Source of the DNA: Actinomycetospora lutea
Lineage (GTDB): Bacteria; Actinomycetota; Actinomycetes; Mycobacteriales; Pseudonocardiaceae
Length of the DNA stretch: 64,000 nt
Assembly: GCF_028737205.1 (NCBI RefSeq)
Contig: NZ_JAQZAL010000009.1
Span: forward strand, 62,001 to 126,000
Direction of reading: 5' to 3'
Shown here: in pieces, positions 1-8,822 of the stretch
Numbering within the stretch: position 1 is the stretch's first letter
Layout of the letters: every line of letters begins with the position of its first letter
Made by a program: the position numbers and the translations under genes
Notes under the pieces: model-generated
Seen by the model: the letters and a program-made list of their open reading frames with translations, nothing else
Databases searched by the model: none
Told to the model about the DNA's origin: nothing

Positions 1-109
1 GGGCGGAGCCGACCATCCGGTAGCAGTGCGCCAGCAGCTCCCGCCGGAAGCGTTCGGTCTCGGCGGCGAAGCGCTCCGGCTCCAGCACGGCCCCCGCGCC
101 CGAGGTCAC
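1..109 (-). CDS. ECF-type RNA polymerase sigma factor, N-terminal fragment (gene runs off the left edge)
   Basis: Only the first 36 codons lie in the window. They read a short variable leader and then FRRELLAHCYRMVGSA, which is the start of region 2 in actinobacterial ECF sigma-70 factors of the SigG/SigJ type (usual form RRELLAHCYRMLGS). I chose GTG at 109 because an in-frame TAG closes the frame just upstream and because a TAGGCT -10 box at 121-116 ends six bases before it, as expected for a leaderless mRNA. GTG at 112 is the only other choice. The rest of the protein, including any C-terminal SnoaL-like domain typical of this group, cannot be seen. Confidence 0.7.
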   Translation of the reverse strand, partial: MTSGAGAVLEPERFAAETERFRRELLAHCYRMVGSA

Positions 110-115
110 CACGGC

Positions 116-121
116 AGCCTA
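116..121 (-). promoter_or_regulatory. -10 box TAGGCT of a leaderless sigma-factor transcript
   Basis: On the minus strand TAGGCT is followed after six bases by the GTG at 109. This spacing puts the transcript start on the start codon. No Shine-Dalgarno sequence is present. Confidence 0.45.
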
Positions 122-134
122 CGGCGGGGCCCGC

Positions 135-1120
135 TCACGGCAGCAGCGCGAGCTTGCCGACGGTGCTGCGCGCCTCCAGGTCAGTGAGCGCCCGCGCGCC
201 GTCGGCGAGGTCGTAGACGGTGGGCCGACCCGGGGTCAGCACCCCGCCGGCCAGGAGCGCGGACAGCTCGGCCATGACCTCGCCGAGGACCTGCGGCGCG
301 GCGCGGATCAGGACGCCGAGGTTGAGGCCGATGACGTGGACCTGGTGCTCGTACACGAGCCCCCAGTTGCTGAGCGAGGCCTCGCCGCCCGCCAGGCCGA
401 ACACGACGACCCGCCCCGTGACCCGCTTGGCCGCGGCGAGGCTCGCCGCGAAGCCGGCGCCGCCCGCCGACTCGAGCACGAGGTCGACGCCCGCGCCATC
501 GGTCAGCGCCCGCACCTCGCGGGCGATGTCGTCGCCGCGGGAGTCCAGGACGTGGTGGGCGCCGCGCGCCAGCACGGTCGCGTGCTTGCCCGGCGACGCG
601 GTGGCGATCACCGTCGCGCCGACGTGCCGCGCGATCGTGACCGCGGCCTGGCCGGTGGCGCCCGCCGCGGCGTGGACAAGCACGGTCCGCCCGGCGGCGA
701 CGCCGCCGAGGCGCAGGGCGGCGAGCGCGGTCGGCCGGTTCACCACCAGGCCCAGCGCCTGCTCGTCGGTCCACCCGTCGGGCACCGGCATCGCCGCGGC
801 CGCGGGCAGCACCACGTACTCGGCGAAGGCGCCGTCCCCGACGCCGACGACGCGGTCGCCGAGCCGCGGTGCGGCGACCCCCTCGCCGCGCGCGACGACC
901 TCGCCGGCCGCCTCGAAGCCGGCGAGGTAGGGCGCGGGCCGTCGCGGAACGTGCCGCGCGCCCGGGAGACGTCGGCGAGGTTCACGCCCGCGGCCCGCAC
1001 CCGGACCAGGAGCTCGCCCGGCCCGGGCCCCGGCACCGGCGCGTCGTCGATCAGCCGCATGTCCTGCGTGCCCGCGAGCGAGGTCTGCTGCAGCGCGCGC
1101 ATGGTGGTCGGAGTGCTCAT
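135..1120 (-). pseudogene. zinc-independent quinone oxidoreductase (MDR family), single-base frameshift
   Basis: The protein is an NAD(P)H:quinone oxidoreductase-like member of the medium-chain reductase superfamily. The N-terminal GroES-like part (MSTPTTMRALQQTSLAG.., then VRAAGVNLADVSRARGTF) reads from the ATG at 1120. The Rossmann part (AAAGATGQAAVTIARHVGA) and C-terminus read in another frame down to the stop at 135. Switching frames near 930, in a run of three G on the plus strand, restores the family sequence (R-P-Y-L-A-G-F-E-A-A-G-E). One base is therefore missing, and the restored length is 328 residues, normal for the family. Either the gene is broken or the assembly lost a base in a G run. 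It lies 97 bp downstream of the MFS exporter on the same strand. Confidence 0.75.
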
Positions 1121-1217
1121 CGGTGCATCGGCCCTTCCTCGGCGTCGGCGGGCGTGCCCCGGCGTGGGACCGCCCCGGTGGTCGGACCGGTGCCGGCGCG
1201 GAAAGGAATCGGTCGGG

Positions 1218-2831
1218 TCAGCGGGTGTCGGCCGCGCTCGCCTGCCGGGCCGGCGTGGCGGGCAGGGCGCTCGTCGCCAGCAGGCTCGCCGCGGCGATCG
1301 CGGCCGTCGCGAGCATCCCGGCGCGCAGGGCCTGCAACTGGGCGTCCGCGTAGGCCTCGAGCACCGGGGCGGCCTGCTCGGGCGGGACACCGGCCTGCGC
1401 GAGCGCCGCCTGCGCCTGGCCGAGGGAGACGAAGTCGAGCCCGCGCGAGATCGCGACCCCGACCTGGCCCGCGAGGTCGGCGGAGATCCGGGCGTCGCTG
1501 CCGATCCCGCGCGACGCCGCCGCGCCGAGGGCGCCGATGAGCACCGATCCCACGAAGGCGGTACCGAGGGAGGAACCGAGGTTCTGCGCGGTGTACTGCA
1601 GCCCGCCCGCGGCGCCGCGGTCGTCCTCCCCCACGCTGGACTGGGCGACGTTGCCGAGCTGGGCCGCGAGCAGGCCCATCCCCACGCCGAGCAGGGCGGT
1701 CGCCCCGGCGAAGGCGGCGTCGTCGAGCTCCGGCTCGACGGTCGCGAGCAACCAGAGGATGGCGACCACGAGGATGCCGAAGCCCAGCCGCACGGCCTGG
1801 CGCGGCGCCAGGAACCCGGCGAGCCGGGGAGCGGCGAGCGCGGTGACCAGCATGGTCGCCGAGATCGGCAGCAGCCGCAGTCCGGTCTGGAACGCGTCGA
1901 GTCCGAGGACGACCTGCAGGTAGAGCGGGATCGAGAAGAACAGCCCGAGCAGCACGAGGTTCTGGGCGAGCAGGCACCACAGCGCCGCCCGCAACGGGGG
2001 GACCGCGGTCAGCGACCAGCGCAGGAGCGGGTCCCGCCCGATCGCCTCCCGGTGGCGGACCCAGGCGCGGAGACCGGCCAGCACGGCCAGGCCGGCGGCG
2101 ATCACGAACAGCGTCGGGGCGAACCCGAGCACCGTCACCTCCGGGTCCCGCGGACGCAGCCAGCCCCATGTCGTGCTCTGGAGGACCCCGAGGACGACGA
2201 GGGCGATCCCGAGCACCGAGAGCGCCGCGCCGACGAGGTCGAGGCGGGGCCGGGGCCCGTCGAGCGGAGCGTCCGCCACCCAGCGCAGCCCGAGCAGGAT
2301 GAGCAGCACCACGACGACCTCACCGGCGAACACCAGGCGCCAGGTCAGGTAGGTGGTCACCCAGCCACCGAGCAGGGGCCCGACCGCGATGCCCGCCCCC
2401 GCCAGGGCCCCGACCACGCCGTAGGCGAGCGTGCGCTCGCGGCCCGCGGCGAAGTTCCCGCCGACGAGGGCGGCGAGGGCGGGCAGCACGAGGGCGCCCC
2501 CGAGTCCCTCGATGATCGACCAGCCGAGGGTCAGCACGGCGACGGTCGGGGCCAGCGCGGTGAGCAGCGAGCCGACCGCGTAGACGCAGAGACCGACGGC
2601 GAAGGTCCGCCGGCGGCCCCAGGCGTCCCCGAGCGTCCCGCCGGTGAGCAGGAACGCCGCCATGACCATCGTGTAGACGGTGATGACGCGCTGGATCGTC
2701 GTGACGTCGGTGTCGAAGTCCGCCACCAGCTGGCTGATCGACACGTTCATGACCGACGTGTCGAGCACGACCAGGAACTGCGCGGCCCCCAGGGTCAGCA
2801 ACGGCATCGTGCGCGACCCGCTCGCGGTCAT
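1218..2831 (-). CDS. MFS drug/proton antiporter, DHA2 (EmrB/QacA) family
   Basis: A 537-residue polytopic membrane protein with the 14-helix pattern of DHA2 exporters. TM1 reads AQFLVVLDTSVMNVSI, carrying the D-T/S motif typical of EmrB/QacA proteins. Motif A appears as GDAWGRRR after TM2, and the TM5 antiporter motif as AGAGIAVGPLLGGWVT. Expected function is proton-driven efflux of hydrophobic drugs or metabolites; the substrate is unknown. The ATG at 2831 follows a GGGGAGGGG stretch. A longer frame to 2912 is open but starts without a ribosome site. The frameshifted oxidoreductase follows on the same strand. Confidence 0.85.
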   Translation of the reverse strand: MTASGSRTMPLLTLGAAQFLVVLDTSVMNVSISQLVADFDTDVTTIQRVITVYTMVMAAFLLTGGTLGDAWGRRRTFAVGLCVYAVGSLLTALAPTVAVLTLGWSIIEGLGGALVLPALAALVGGNFAAGRERTLAYGVVGALAGAGIAVGPLLGGWVTTYLTWRLVFAGEVVVVLLILLGLRWVADAPLDGPRPRLDLVGAALSVLGIALVVLGVLQSTTWGWLRPRDPEVTVLGFAPTLFVIAAGLAVLAGLRAWVRHREAIGRDPLLRWSLTAVPPLRAALWCLLAQNLVLLGLFFSIPLYLQVVLGLDAFQTGLRLLPISATMLVTALAAPRLAGFLAPRQAVRLGFGILVVAILWLLATVEPELDDAAFAGATALLGVGMGLLAAQLGNVAQSSVGEDDRGAAGGLQYTAQNLGSSLGTAFVGSVLIGALGAAASRGIGSDARISADLAGQVGVAISRGLDFVSLGQAQAALAQAGVPPEQAAPVLEAYADAQLQALRAGMLATAAIAAASLLATSALPATPARQASAADTR

Positions 2832-2970
2832 CCTCGGCCCCTCCCCCCGGTCGTGACTCCCCCCGGCGCGACCAGCCTGGGACGGGAAGCCCCGGCGGGG
2901 CTCATCCCGCACGGATGACCCGTCGGCTCACCTCCGCCGCGCGGCACCTCGAGGTCCGGGGACGAGCTGG

Positions 2971-5388
2971 TCAGCGCCGCGGGTCGTCCGGCCACGCGTG
3001 CTTCGGGTAGCGGGCCCGCAGTTCCGCGCGCACCTGCGGGTAGCCCGAGTCCCAGAACGACGCCAGGTCCGCGGTCACCGCCGCCGGGCGTCCCGCCGGG
3101 GAGAGCAGGTGCACGACGACCGGGACGCCGGCCAGCACCGGCGCCCGCTCCCACCCGAACGCCTGCTGCACCGTGAGGGCGACGACCGGGGCCGCGGGGT
3201 CGGTGTAGTCGACGCGGACGGTGCGCCCGGACGGGGTCGTGACGGTGGTCGGCGCGAGCTCGTCGAGCCGGCCGGCCTCCGACCACGGCACGAGGTGGCG
3301 CAGCGCGGGCGCGACCCGCACCCGCGCGAGGTCGGCCCGGCGGCGCACCCGGGTGAGGTCGAGCCACGCGTCGAGACGGGCCAGCAGCGCCGCGTCGTCG
3401 ACGGCCGGCCACGGGTCGCCCCGCGCGGCGTGCAGGAAGGCGAGCCGGGCCCGCAGCGCCGTCGCCGCCTCGTCCCAGCGCAGCAGCCCGAGCCCCTCGG
3501 CGGCCAGGCCCTCGCGCACGGCGGCCGCCACCGCCGCCGGGTCGGGGTGGGCCAGCGGCCGGCGGGCCAGCACGATCGCGCCGAGGCGCTCGCGGCGCTC
3601 CGCCACGACGTCGCCGTCCTCCCAGGCCACCACCGCGTCGTCGCGCCACCAGCCCGCCGCGGCCTCGCGGGCGATCGCCTCGTCGATCGGCACGGCGAGC
3701 CGCACCCGCGCCACGCGGTCGCCCGGGCCGCGCACGGCGTCGGCGACGGCGAGCCACGGGCTGCCCCGGAGCCGCGACCCCGCCGCGAGCTCGACCCCGG
3801 TGCCACCGGTCGTCAGGTACTCGCGCGCGTCCTCGCCGCGGGCCCGGGCGAGCCGGTCGGGGTAGGCGAGGGCGACGACGACCGCCGCGCCGCCCGCGCG
3901 GGAGCCCCGGCGGGGCAGCCCGTCCACCCCGCGCAGCCGGCGCACCTCCGCGCGCCACCGCGGGTCCGGCGTGGCCCGGGCCGCCCGCAGGCGCTCGTCG
4001 AGGTCGTCGGCCTCGCCCGGCACGTCGGCGGCGAGCAGCGCCACCACCTCGGTCGCGGTGTCCGTCCCGACGGCCTCCGCGCCGTCGAGCAGGGCGCGCC
4101 CGAGGCGGGGGTGCACCCCGGCCGTCGCCACCGCGCTCCCGCGCCCGGTGATGCGCCCGTCGTCGTCGGTGACGCCGAGCCCGCGCAGCACCGCCCGCGC
4201 GGCCCCGAACGCGGTCGCCGGCGGCGGGTCGAGCAGCGCGAGCCCCGCGCCGTCCGGCGTGCCCCACCGCGCGAGCTGCAGCGCGAAACCGGCGAGGTCG
4301 GCGTGCGCCACCTCGGGGGCGTCGTGGCGGTCGCGGTGGGCGTGCTCGGCCTCCGACCAGCAGCGGTGCACCGTGCCCGGCGCCTCCCGGCCCGCGCGCC
4401 CGGCGCGCTGGGTCGCCGAGGACTGCGACGCGAGCACCGTGACCAGCGCGTCGAGGCCCCGCGCGTGGTCGGTCCACGGGCGCCGGGAGAGCCCGGCGTC
4501 GACGACGACCCGCACCCCGGGCACCGTCAGGCTGGTCTCGGCGATCGACGTCGCCAGCACCACGCGACGCCTGCCGGTCGGGCCGGCCAGCACCGCGTCC
4601 TGGTGCGCCGCGTCCTGCCCGCCGTGCAGCGTGAGCACCTCGGCGTCGACGGCACCCAGGCGGCGGGCGACGTCGTCGATCTCCCGGCGCCCGGGCAGGA
4701 ACACGAGCGCGTCCCCGGCGCTCCCGTCCAGGGCGCCGCGCACCACCGCGGCGACGTGGTCGAGCAGCGCCGGCTCCACCCGCATCCCGCGCGGCGGCGG
4801 CACGGGACGCGGCGGTGGGCTCCAGACGACCTCGACGGGGTGCATCGGGTCGGGCGCGGTGACGACGGGGCCGGCGAGGGCGGCGGCGAGGTCGTCGGCC
4901 GCGGCCGTCGCGGACGTCGCGAGCAGGCGCAGGTCCGGGCGGAGGCCGGCGCGGGCGTCGACGGCGAAGGCGAGCGCGAGGTCGGTGTCGAGGTGGCGCT
5001 CGTGGCACTCGTCGAGGACGACGGCGTCGACGCCCGCGAGCTCCGGGTCGCGCTGCAGCCGGGCCACGAGCAGCCCCGTCGTCACGACCTCCACGCGTGT
5101 CCGCGGGCCGGCGCGCCGCTCGCCGCGGATCGCGTACCCGACCCGCTCGCCCACCGGCTCGCCGAGCAGCCACGCCATCCGCTGGGCCGCGGCGCGGACG
5201 GCGACGCGGCGGGGCTCGGCGACGAGGACCCGTGCGCCGACCGTCCCGGCGAGCGCGAGCGGCACCAGCGTCGTCTTGCCGGTGCCGGGCGGGGCGACGA
5301 GGACGGCCGCCCCGCGGTCGTCCAGCGCGGCCGCGAGCTCGGGCAGCGCCGCGCGCACCGGCAGGTCGAGGTCGACCTCGTCGATCAC
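2971..5388 (-). CDS. hrpB: ATP-dependent RNA helicase HrpB (DEAH-box)
   Basis: An 805-residue DEAH/DExH-type helicase. Walker A is APPGTGKTT near residue 30, motif II reads DECHERH, and motif III is LATSAT. After the two RecA domains come the HA2 region and the HrpB C-terminal domain ending LRARYPKHAWPDDP, the typical HrpB tail. Length fits the family (about 800-850). Its cellular role is not settled in most bacteria; it is a cytosolic RNA-dependent ATPase. I take the GTG at 5388 (reading VIDEVDLDLP). The frame stays open upstream to 5529, but that part is low-complexity and overlaps a 17-bp tandem repeat. Confidence 0.9.
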   Translation of the reverse strand: MIDEVDLDLPVRAALPELAAALDDRGAAVLVAPPGTGKTTLVPLALAGTVGARVLVAEPRRVAVRAAAQRMAWLLGEPVGERVGYAIRGERRAGPRTRVEVVTTGLLVARLQRDPELAGVDAVVLDECHERHLDTDLALAFAVDARAGLRPDLRLLATSATAAADDLAAALAGPVVTAPDPMHPVEVVWSPPPRPVPPPRGMRVEPALLDHVAAVVRGALDGSAGDALVFLPGRREIDDVARRLGAVDAEVLTLHGGQDAAHQDAVLAGPTGRRRVVLATSIAETSLTVPGVRVVVDAGLSRRPWTDHARGLDALVTVLASQSSATQRAGRAGREAPGTVHRCWSEAEHAHRDRHDAPEVAHADLAGFALQLARWGTPDGAGLALLDPPPATAFGAARAVLRGLGVTDDDGRITGRGSAVATAGVHPRLGRALLDGAEAVGTDTATEVVALLAADVPGEADDLDERLRAARATPDPRWRAEVRRLRGVDGLPRRGSRAGGAAVVVALAYPDRLARARGEDAREYLTTGGTGVELAAGSRLRGSPWLAVADAVRGPGDRVARVRLAVPIDEAIAREAAAGWWRDDAVVAWEDGDVVAERRERLGAIVLARRPLAHPDPAAVAAAVREGLAAEGLGLLRWDEAATALRARLAFLHAARGDPWPAVDDAALLARLDAWLDLTRVRRRADLARVRVAPALRHLVPWSEAGRLDELAPTTVTTPSGRTVRVDYTDPAAPVVALTVQQAFGWERAPVLAGVPVVVHLLSPAGRPAAVTADLASFWDSGYPQVRAELRARYPKHAWPDDPRR

Positions 5389-5463
5389 ACCGCCCGGTCT
5401 ACCACCCGCGGCGCCCTCCCCCTCGTCGCGGCCGCTGCTCGGACCGTCCGGCCCCCGGAGTCG

Positions 5464-5497
5464 TCGAGGACGTCGGATCGTCGAGGACGTCGGATCG
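5464..5497. repeat. 17-bp tandem repeat, two copies
   Basis: The unit TCGAGGACGTCGGATCG occurs twice head to tail and begins a third time. It lies in the gap between hrpB and the methyltransferase gene and inside the unlikely N-terminal extension of hrpB. Confidence 0.6.
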
Positions 5498-5569
5498 TCG
5501 ACGCGCCCGGCGGCGCTTGGCAGGCTCACCGCCGGGACCGACGGCGGGGACCGACGGAGGGGGCCGGGG

Positions 5570-6403
5570 ATGGACGATCGCGCGGGCTACACGATCGCGG
5601 GCGGGGCGACCGACGCCGACCGGCTCGCCCGCATGTCGACGGTGATGGCCGACTCGACCCTCGCCTTCCTGCGGGGCGCCGGCCTCGCCGCCGGTGCCTC
5701 GTGCCTGGACGTCGGCTGCCGCGACGGCCAGGTCGCCCTCGACATGGCGCGCGAGGTCGGGGCGTCGGGCCGCGTGGTGGGGGTCGACGCCGACGGGGAC
5801 GCGCTCGAGATCGCCCGCCGCGCCGCCCGGGACGCCGGGGTCGAGGCCACGTTCCTCCACGCCGACGCCTCCCGCGAGCAGCTCCCGGTCGCCGACGTCG
5901 ACCTCGCCTACGCGCGGCTGCTGCTGAGCCACCTGGTCGAGCCCATGGCGGCCCTGCGCGCGATGGTCGCGGCGGTGCGCCCGGGCGGGGTGGTCGCGGT
6001 CGAGGATCTCTTCACCCCGACGCTGCACGCCGAGCCGCATGAGCCCGCGCTCGACGACCTGGTCGAGATCTACAGCAGGACCGTGCGCTTCCACGGCGGC
6101 GATCCGACGATCGGACCGCGGCTCGGGGCGCACCTCGGCGCGGCCGGACTGGTCGACGTGCGCGAGCAGACCGTCGAGAACCGGATGATCACCGCGGTCC
6201 AGAAGATGTTCCTCGCGGAGCTGCTCGACAACATGCACGACGCGATCGCCTCGGCCGGCGCGGCGACTCCCGACGAGGTCAGCGCCGTCCGGACGGCCGT
6301 CGCGGCCGGCGCCGAGCGTCCCGGCACCGTGTTCGTCCAGGCCCGCATGCACCAGGTCCGGGCCCGGCGGCCCGACCCCGGCGACGACGACGCCCGGGGA
6401 TGA
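5570..6403 (+). CDS. class I SAM-dependent methyltransferase
   Basis: A 277-residue cytosolic protein with a Rossmann methyltransferase core. Motif I is LDVGCRDGQVALDMA (about residues 44-58), followed by VGVDADGDALEIARR (motif II acid) and the post-I motif VDLAYARLLLSHL. The small-molecule acceptor cannot be told from sequence. The ATG at 5570 follows GGAGGGGGCC. It is convergent with the AAHS transporter, only 12 bp apart, and has no evident link to the aromatic locus that follows. Confidence 0.8.
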   Translation: MDDRAGYTIAGGATDADRLARMSTVMADSTLAFLRGAGLAAGASCLDVGCRDGQVALDMAREVGASGRVVGVDADGDALEIARRAARDAGVEATFLHADASREQLPVADVDLAYARLLLSHLVEPMAALRAMVAAVRPGGVVAVEDLFTPTLHAEPHEPALDDLVEIYSRTVRFHGGDPTIGPRLGAHLGAAGLVDVREQTVENRMITAVQKMFLAELLDNMHDAIASAGAATPDEVSAVRTAVAAGAERPGTVFVQARMHQVRARRPDPGDDDARG

Positions 6404-6415
6404 CCCGGTGGTGCG

Positions 6416-7729
6416 TCACGACCGCGCCGCGGCCCGTCCGGGCACCAGCGCCATCAGCACCGCCCCGATCACGGCCGGGATCGCGAAGGCCAGGAAGTTG
6501 GCCTGGAAGCCCCACCCGACCGACATGATCAGACCGCCGTAGAGGGGGCCGGTGATCGCGCCGATGCGCCCGACGCCGAGCGCCCAGCTCAGACCGACGG
6601 CGCGCAGGTGGTCGGGGTAGTAGGTCGCGGTGAAGGAGTTGACGATGATCGTCGTGCCGATCGTGCACGCGCCGGCGATCGCGACCAGCGACAGCAGCAG
6701 CACGGTGGGCAGCTCGACCATGAGCAGCAGGATCGAGCCGGCCGCGGCGAGGAACATCCCGGTCACCACGGGGCGGGGGCCGATCCGGTCGGCCAGCGTC
6801 CCGAACAGCGGTGCGCCCAGGATCGCCCCGAGGTTGAGCGCGAGCAGGAAGCCCAGCGCCCCGCCCAGCGGGTAGCCGGCCTGCCGCATGATCTGCGCCA
6901 GCCAGGTGTTGAGCCCGTAGACCAGCAGCAGCCCCGCGGCCGTCCCGCCCCAGAACAGCAGGGTGCCGGCGCGGTGCTCGGGGCGCAGCAGCTGGCGCAG
7001 CCCACCGGTGCGTGCCCCGGTGTCCCCGGCGGGCTCGGGCACGTCCATGCCGTACCGGCGGGCGACCGCGGTCGCCTCCCGGTGCCGTCCGCGGCCGACC
7101 AGGTAGACCACCGACTCGGGCATCAGGGCCCACACCACGACGACCAGCACGGCGCCGACGAGCGCGCCGGTCCAGAACATGGACCGCCAGCCGAACGCCT
7201 CGATCATCACGATGCCGCCGAGGGCGGCCAGCACCCCGCCGACCGAGTAGCCCGAGAACATGAGCGCGTTCGACGCGTTCCGCCGCCCCGGAGGGGCGAA
7301 CTCGACGGTGAGCGCGATCGCGGTGGGGACCACGCCGCCGAGGCCGATGCCGGCCACGAACCGCGTCACGCCGAACAGCTCCGGGGTGGGCGCGAGCGCC
7401 GAGACGGCCATCGCCGCGGAGAACCACGCGATGCACAGCACCATCAGCCGTCGCCGCCCGATGCGGTCGGTGAGGAAGCCGGCGACCAGGGCGCCGAGCA
7501 GCATCCCGACGAGGGCGGCCGCGCCGATGCGCCCGCCCGCGGCGGGGGTGAGCTGCCACTCGCTGCTGATGAGGGTCGGCAGCACCGTGCCGTAGACGAT
7601 CAGGTCGTAGCCGTCCACGACGATCGCGAGCCAGCACAGGCCGATCACCGTGGCGCGGGACCGGACCCTGGCCGGTGCGTCGCCGTCCTCGACGGCCGGG
7701 CCGGGGCGGGCTGTGGCGGGGTCCTCCAT
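6416..7729 (-). CDS. MFS transporter, aromatic acid:H+ symporter (AAHS) type
   Basis: A 437-residue, 12-helix permease. TM1 carries the AAHS hallmark DGYDLIVYG, and the loop after TM2 reads GFLTDRIGRRR. A second motif-A copy follows TM8 (GTLADRIGPRP). Members such as PcaK, BenK and MhbT import benzoate-type acids with protons. Here it stands back to back with a PaaX-like regulator and the CoA-ligase/monooxygenase genes, so uptake of the aromatic acid degraded by that locus is the likely job. The exact acid is inferred, not shown. The ATG at 7729 follows a GGAGCACTCC-type leader. Confidence 0.85.
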   Translation of the reverse strand: MEDPATARPGPAVEDGDAPARVRSRATVIGLCWLAIVVDGYDLIVYGTVLPTLISSEWQLTPAAGGRIGAAALVGMLLGALVAGFLTDRIGRRRLMVLCIAWFSAAMAVSALAPTPELFGVTRFVAGIGLGGVVPTAIALTVEFAPPGRRNASNALMFSGYSVGGVLAALGGIVMIEAFGWRSMFWTGALVGAVLVVVVWALMPESVVYLVGRGRHREATAVARRYGMDVPEPAGDTGARTGGLRQLLRPEHRAGTLLFWGGTAAGLLLVYGLNTWLAQIMRQAGYPLGGALGFLLALNLGAILGAPLFGTLADRIGPRPVVTGMFLAAAGSILLLMVELPTVLLLSLVAIAGACTIGTTIIVNSFTATYYPDHLRAVGLSWALGVGRIGAITGPLYGGLIMSVGWGFQANFLAFAIPAVIGAVLMALVPGRAAARS

Positions 7730-7880
7730 GGAGTGCTCCTCGGAGTCCGACGAATGCTGCGATCATGACGCCCGTCAGGGGAGCGCAACGCTAACGCCGC
7801 GCCCGTTGCGGGGGCAAGGTCCGGTTCGCCGGGTTCGGCGACGGGACGTGCGAGGTCGAGCCCGCCGGTGCCGGGAGGAT

Positions 7881-7886
7881 TAGCCT
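7881..7886 (+). promoter_or_regulatory. -10 box TAGCCT of the leaderless PaaX-like gene
   Basis: TAGCCT ends eight bases before the ATG at 7895, so the mRNA probably starts at or just before the start codon. Confidence 0.45.
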
Positions 7887-7894
7887 CGCTGGCC

Positions 7895-8734
7895 ATGGAC
7901 GAGAGCGACGAGGGGGTCGTCGGCTCGAGGGCCCCGCGGGCGCTGATCGTCACGCTGTACGGCCTCTACGGCCGGGAGCGCGGCGGCTGGATGTCGATCG
8001 CGGACCTCGTCGCCCTCATGAGCGACCTGGGGGTCGACCAGCAGGCCGTCCGGTCGTCGATCTTCCGCCTCAAGAAGCGCGGGCTGCTCGAGGCCGAGAA
8101 GGTCGGGCGCGCGGCGGGCTACCGGCTCTCGCCGGACGCCGAGGCGATCCTCGCCGAGGGCGACACGCGGATCTTCCAGCGCACCCGCGCCGCGGTCGGC
8201 GACGGATGGCTGCTGGTGGTGTTCTCCGTCCCGGAGGCCGAGCGCGACAAGCGGCACACGCTGCGCACCACGCTGACCCGCCTCGGGCTCGGCACGGTCG
8301 GACCGGGCACCTGGGTGGCGCCGGCGCACCTGGAGCCCGCCGTCGTCGGGGCGCTGGAGCGGGTCGGGCTGCGCGGGTTCGCCGACCTGTTCGTCGGCGC
8401 GCACCGCGGCGCGGAGTCGGCGTCCGAGACGGTGGCCGCCTGGTGGGACCTCCGCGCGATGGAGAAGCTGTACGCCGAGTGGCTCGACCGCTTCGCCCCG
8501 GTCCGCGCCCGTTGGCGGTCGGGCGAGGGGGACACCGGGGACGCGCAGGCGTTCGTCGACTGGGTCGGCATCGTCACCGCATGGCGCCGCCTGCCCTACC
8601 TCGACCCCGGGCTGCCGCTGGAGTCGCTGCCGCCCGACTGGACGGGCGTGCGCGCGGAGGACCTCGTCATGGAGCTCCGCGAGCTCCTCGCGCCGCTCGC
8701 GCGGCGCCACGTCGACCGCGTCGTCGCGCCGTGA
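7895..8734 (+). CDS. PaaX-family transcriptional regulator
   Basis: A 279-residue protein with the PaaX layout. The N-terminal winged helix covers about residues 12-75 (RALIVTLYGLYGRERGGWMSI..QQAVRSSIFRLKKRGLL). A central PaaX domain follows (DGWLLVVFSVPEAERDKRHTLR) with a C-terminal segment ending in MELRELLAPLARRHVDR. PaaX proteins repress aromatic catabolic genes and release DNA when they bind the aryl-CoA made by the first enzyme. The next gene is a PaaK-type aryl-CoA ligase, which fits that logic. A longer start at 7868 is open, but the TAGCCT box would then lie inside the gene. Confidence 0.85.
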   Translation: MDESDEGVVGSRAPRALIVTLYGLYGRERGGWMSIADLVALMSDLGVDQQAVRSSIFRLKKRGLLEAEKVGRAAGYRLSPDAEAILAEGDTRIFQRTRAAVGDGWLLVVFSVPEAERDKRHTLRTTLTRLGLGTVGPGTWVAPAHLEPAVVGALERVGLRGFADLFVGAHRGAESASETVAAWWDLRAMEKLYAEWLDRFAPVRARWRSGEGDTGDAQAFVDWVGIVTAWRRLPYLDPGLPLESLPPDWTGVRAEDLVMELRELLAPLARRHVDRVVAP

Positions 8735-8738
8735 GGGG

Positions 8739-8766
8739 TTGACCGGCACCGGACACGTCGTAGTGT
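8739..8766 (+). promoter_or_regulatory. predicted sigma-70-type promoter of the CoA-ligase operon
   Basis: TTGACC at 8739-8744 and TAGTGT at 8761-8766 are separated by 16 bp. They begin four bases after the PaaX stop and stand 57 bp before the ligase ATG. An AT-rich GCAATATAGAC at 8782-8792, unusual in this DNA, lies just downstream where a repressor could bind. Confidence 0.45.
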
Positions 8767-8822
8767 GTCGTCGTGACCGCCGCAATATAGACGCAATACA
8801 GGCCGACGGAGTGTGGCCCGCC

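Noticed and set aside
336-2918. An 860-codon plus-strand frame opposite the oxidoreductase and exporter
   Set aside because: Antisense shadow; composition and lack of motifs exclude a real protein.
2998-6042. A 1014-codon plus-strand frame opposite hrpB
   Set aside because: It is the antisense shadow of hrpB and runs out of frame through the methyltransferase gene. It has His/Arg/Gly-rich low-complexity translation and no domain.
8739-8822. N-terminal extension of the PaaK-like ligase
   Set aside because: The added residues are not PaaK-like, and the stretch holds the predicted promoter and a possible operator.
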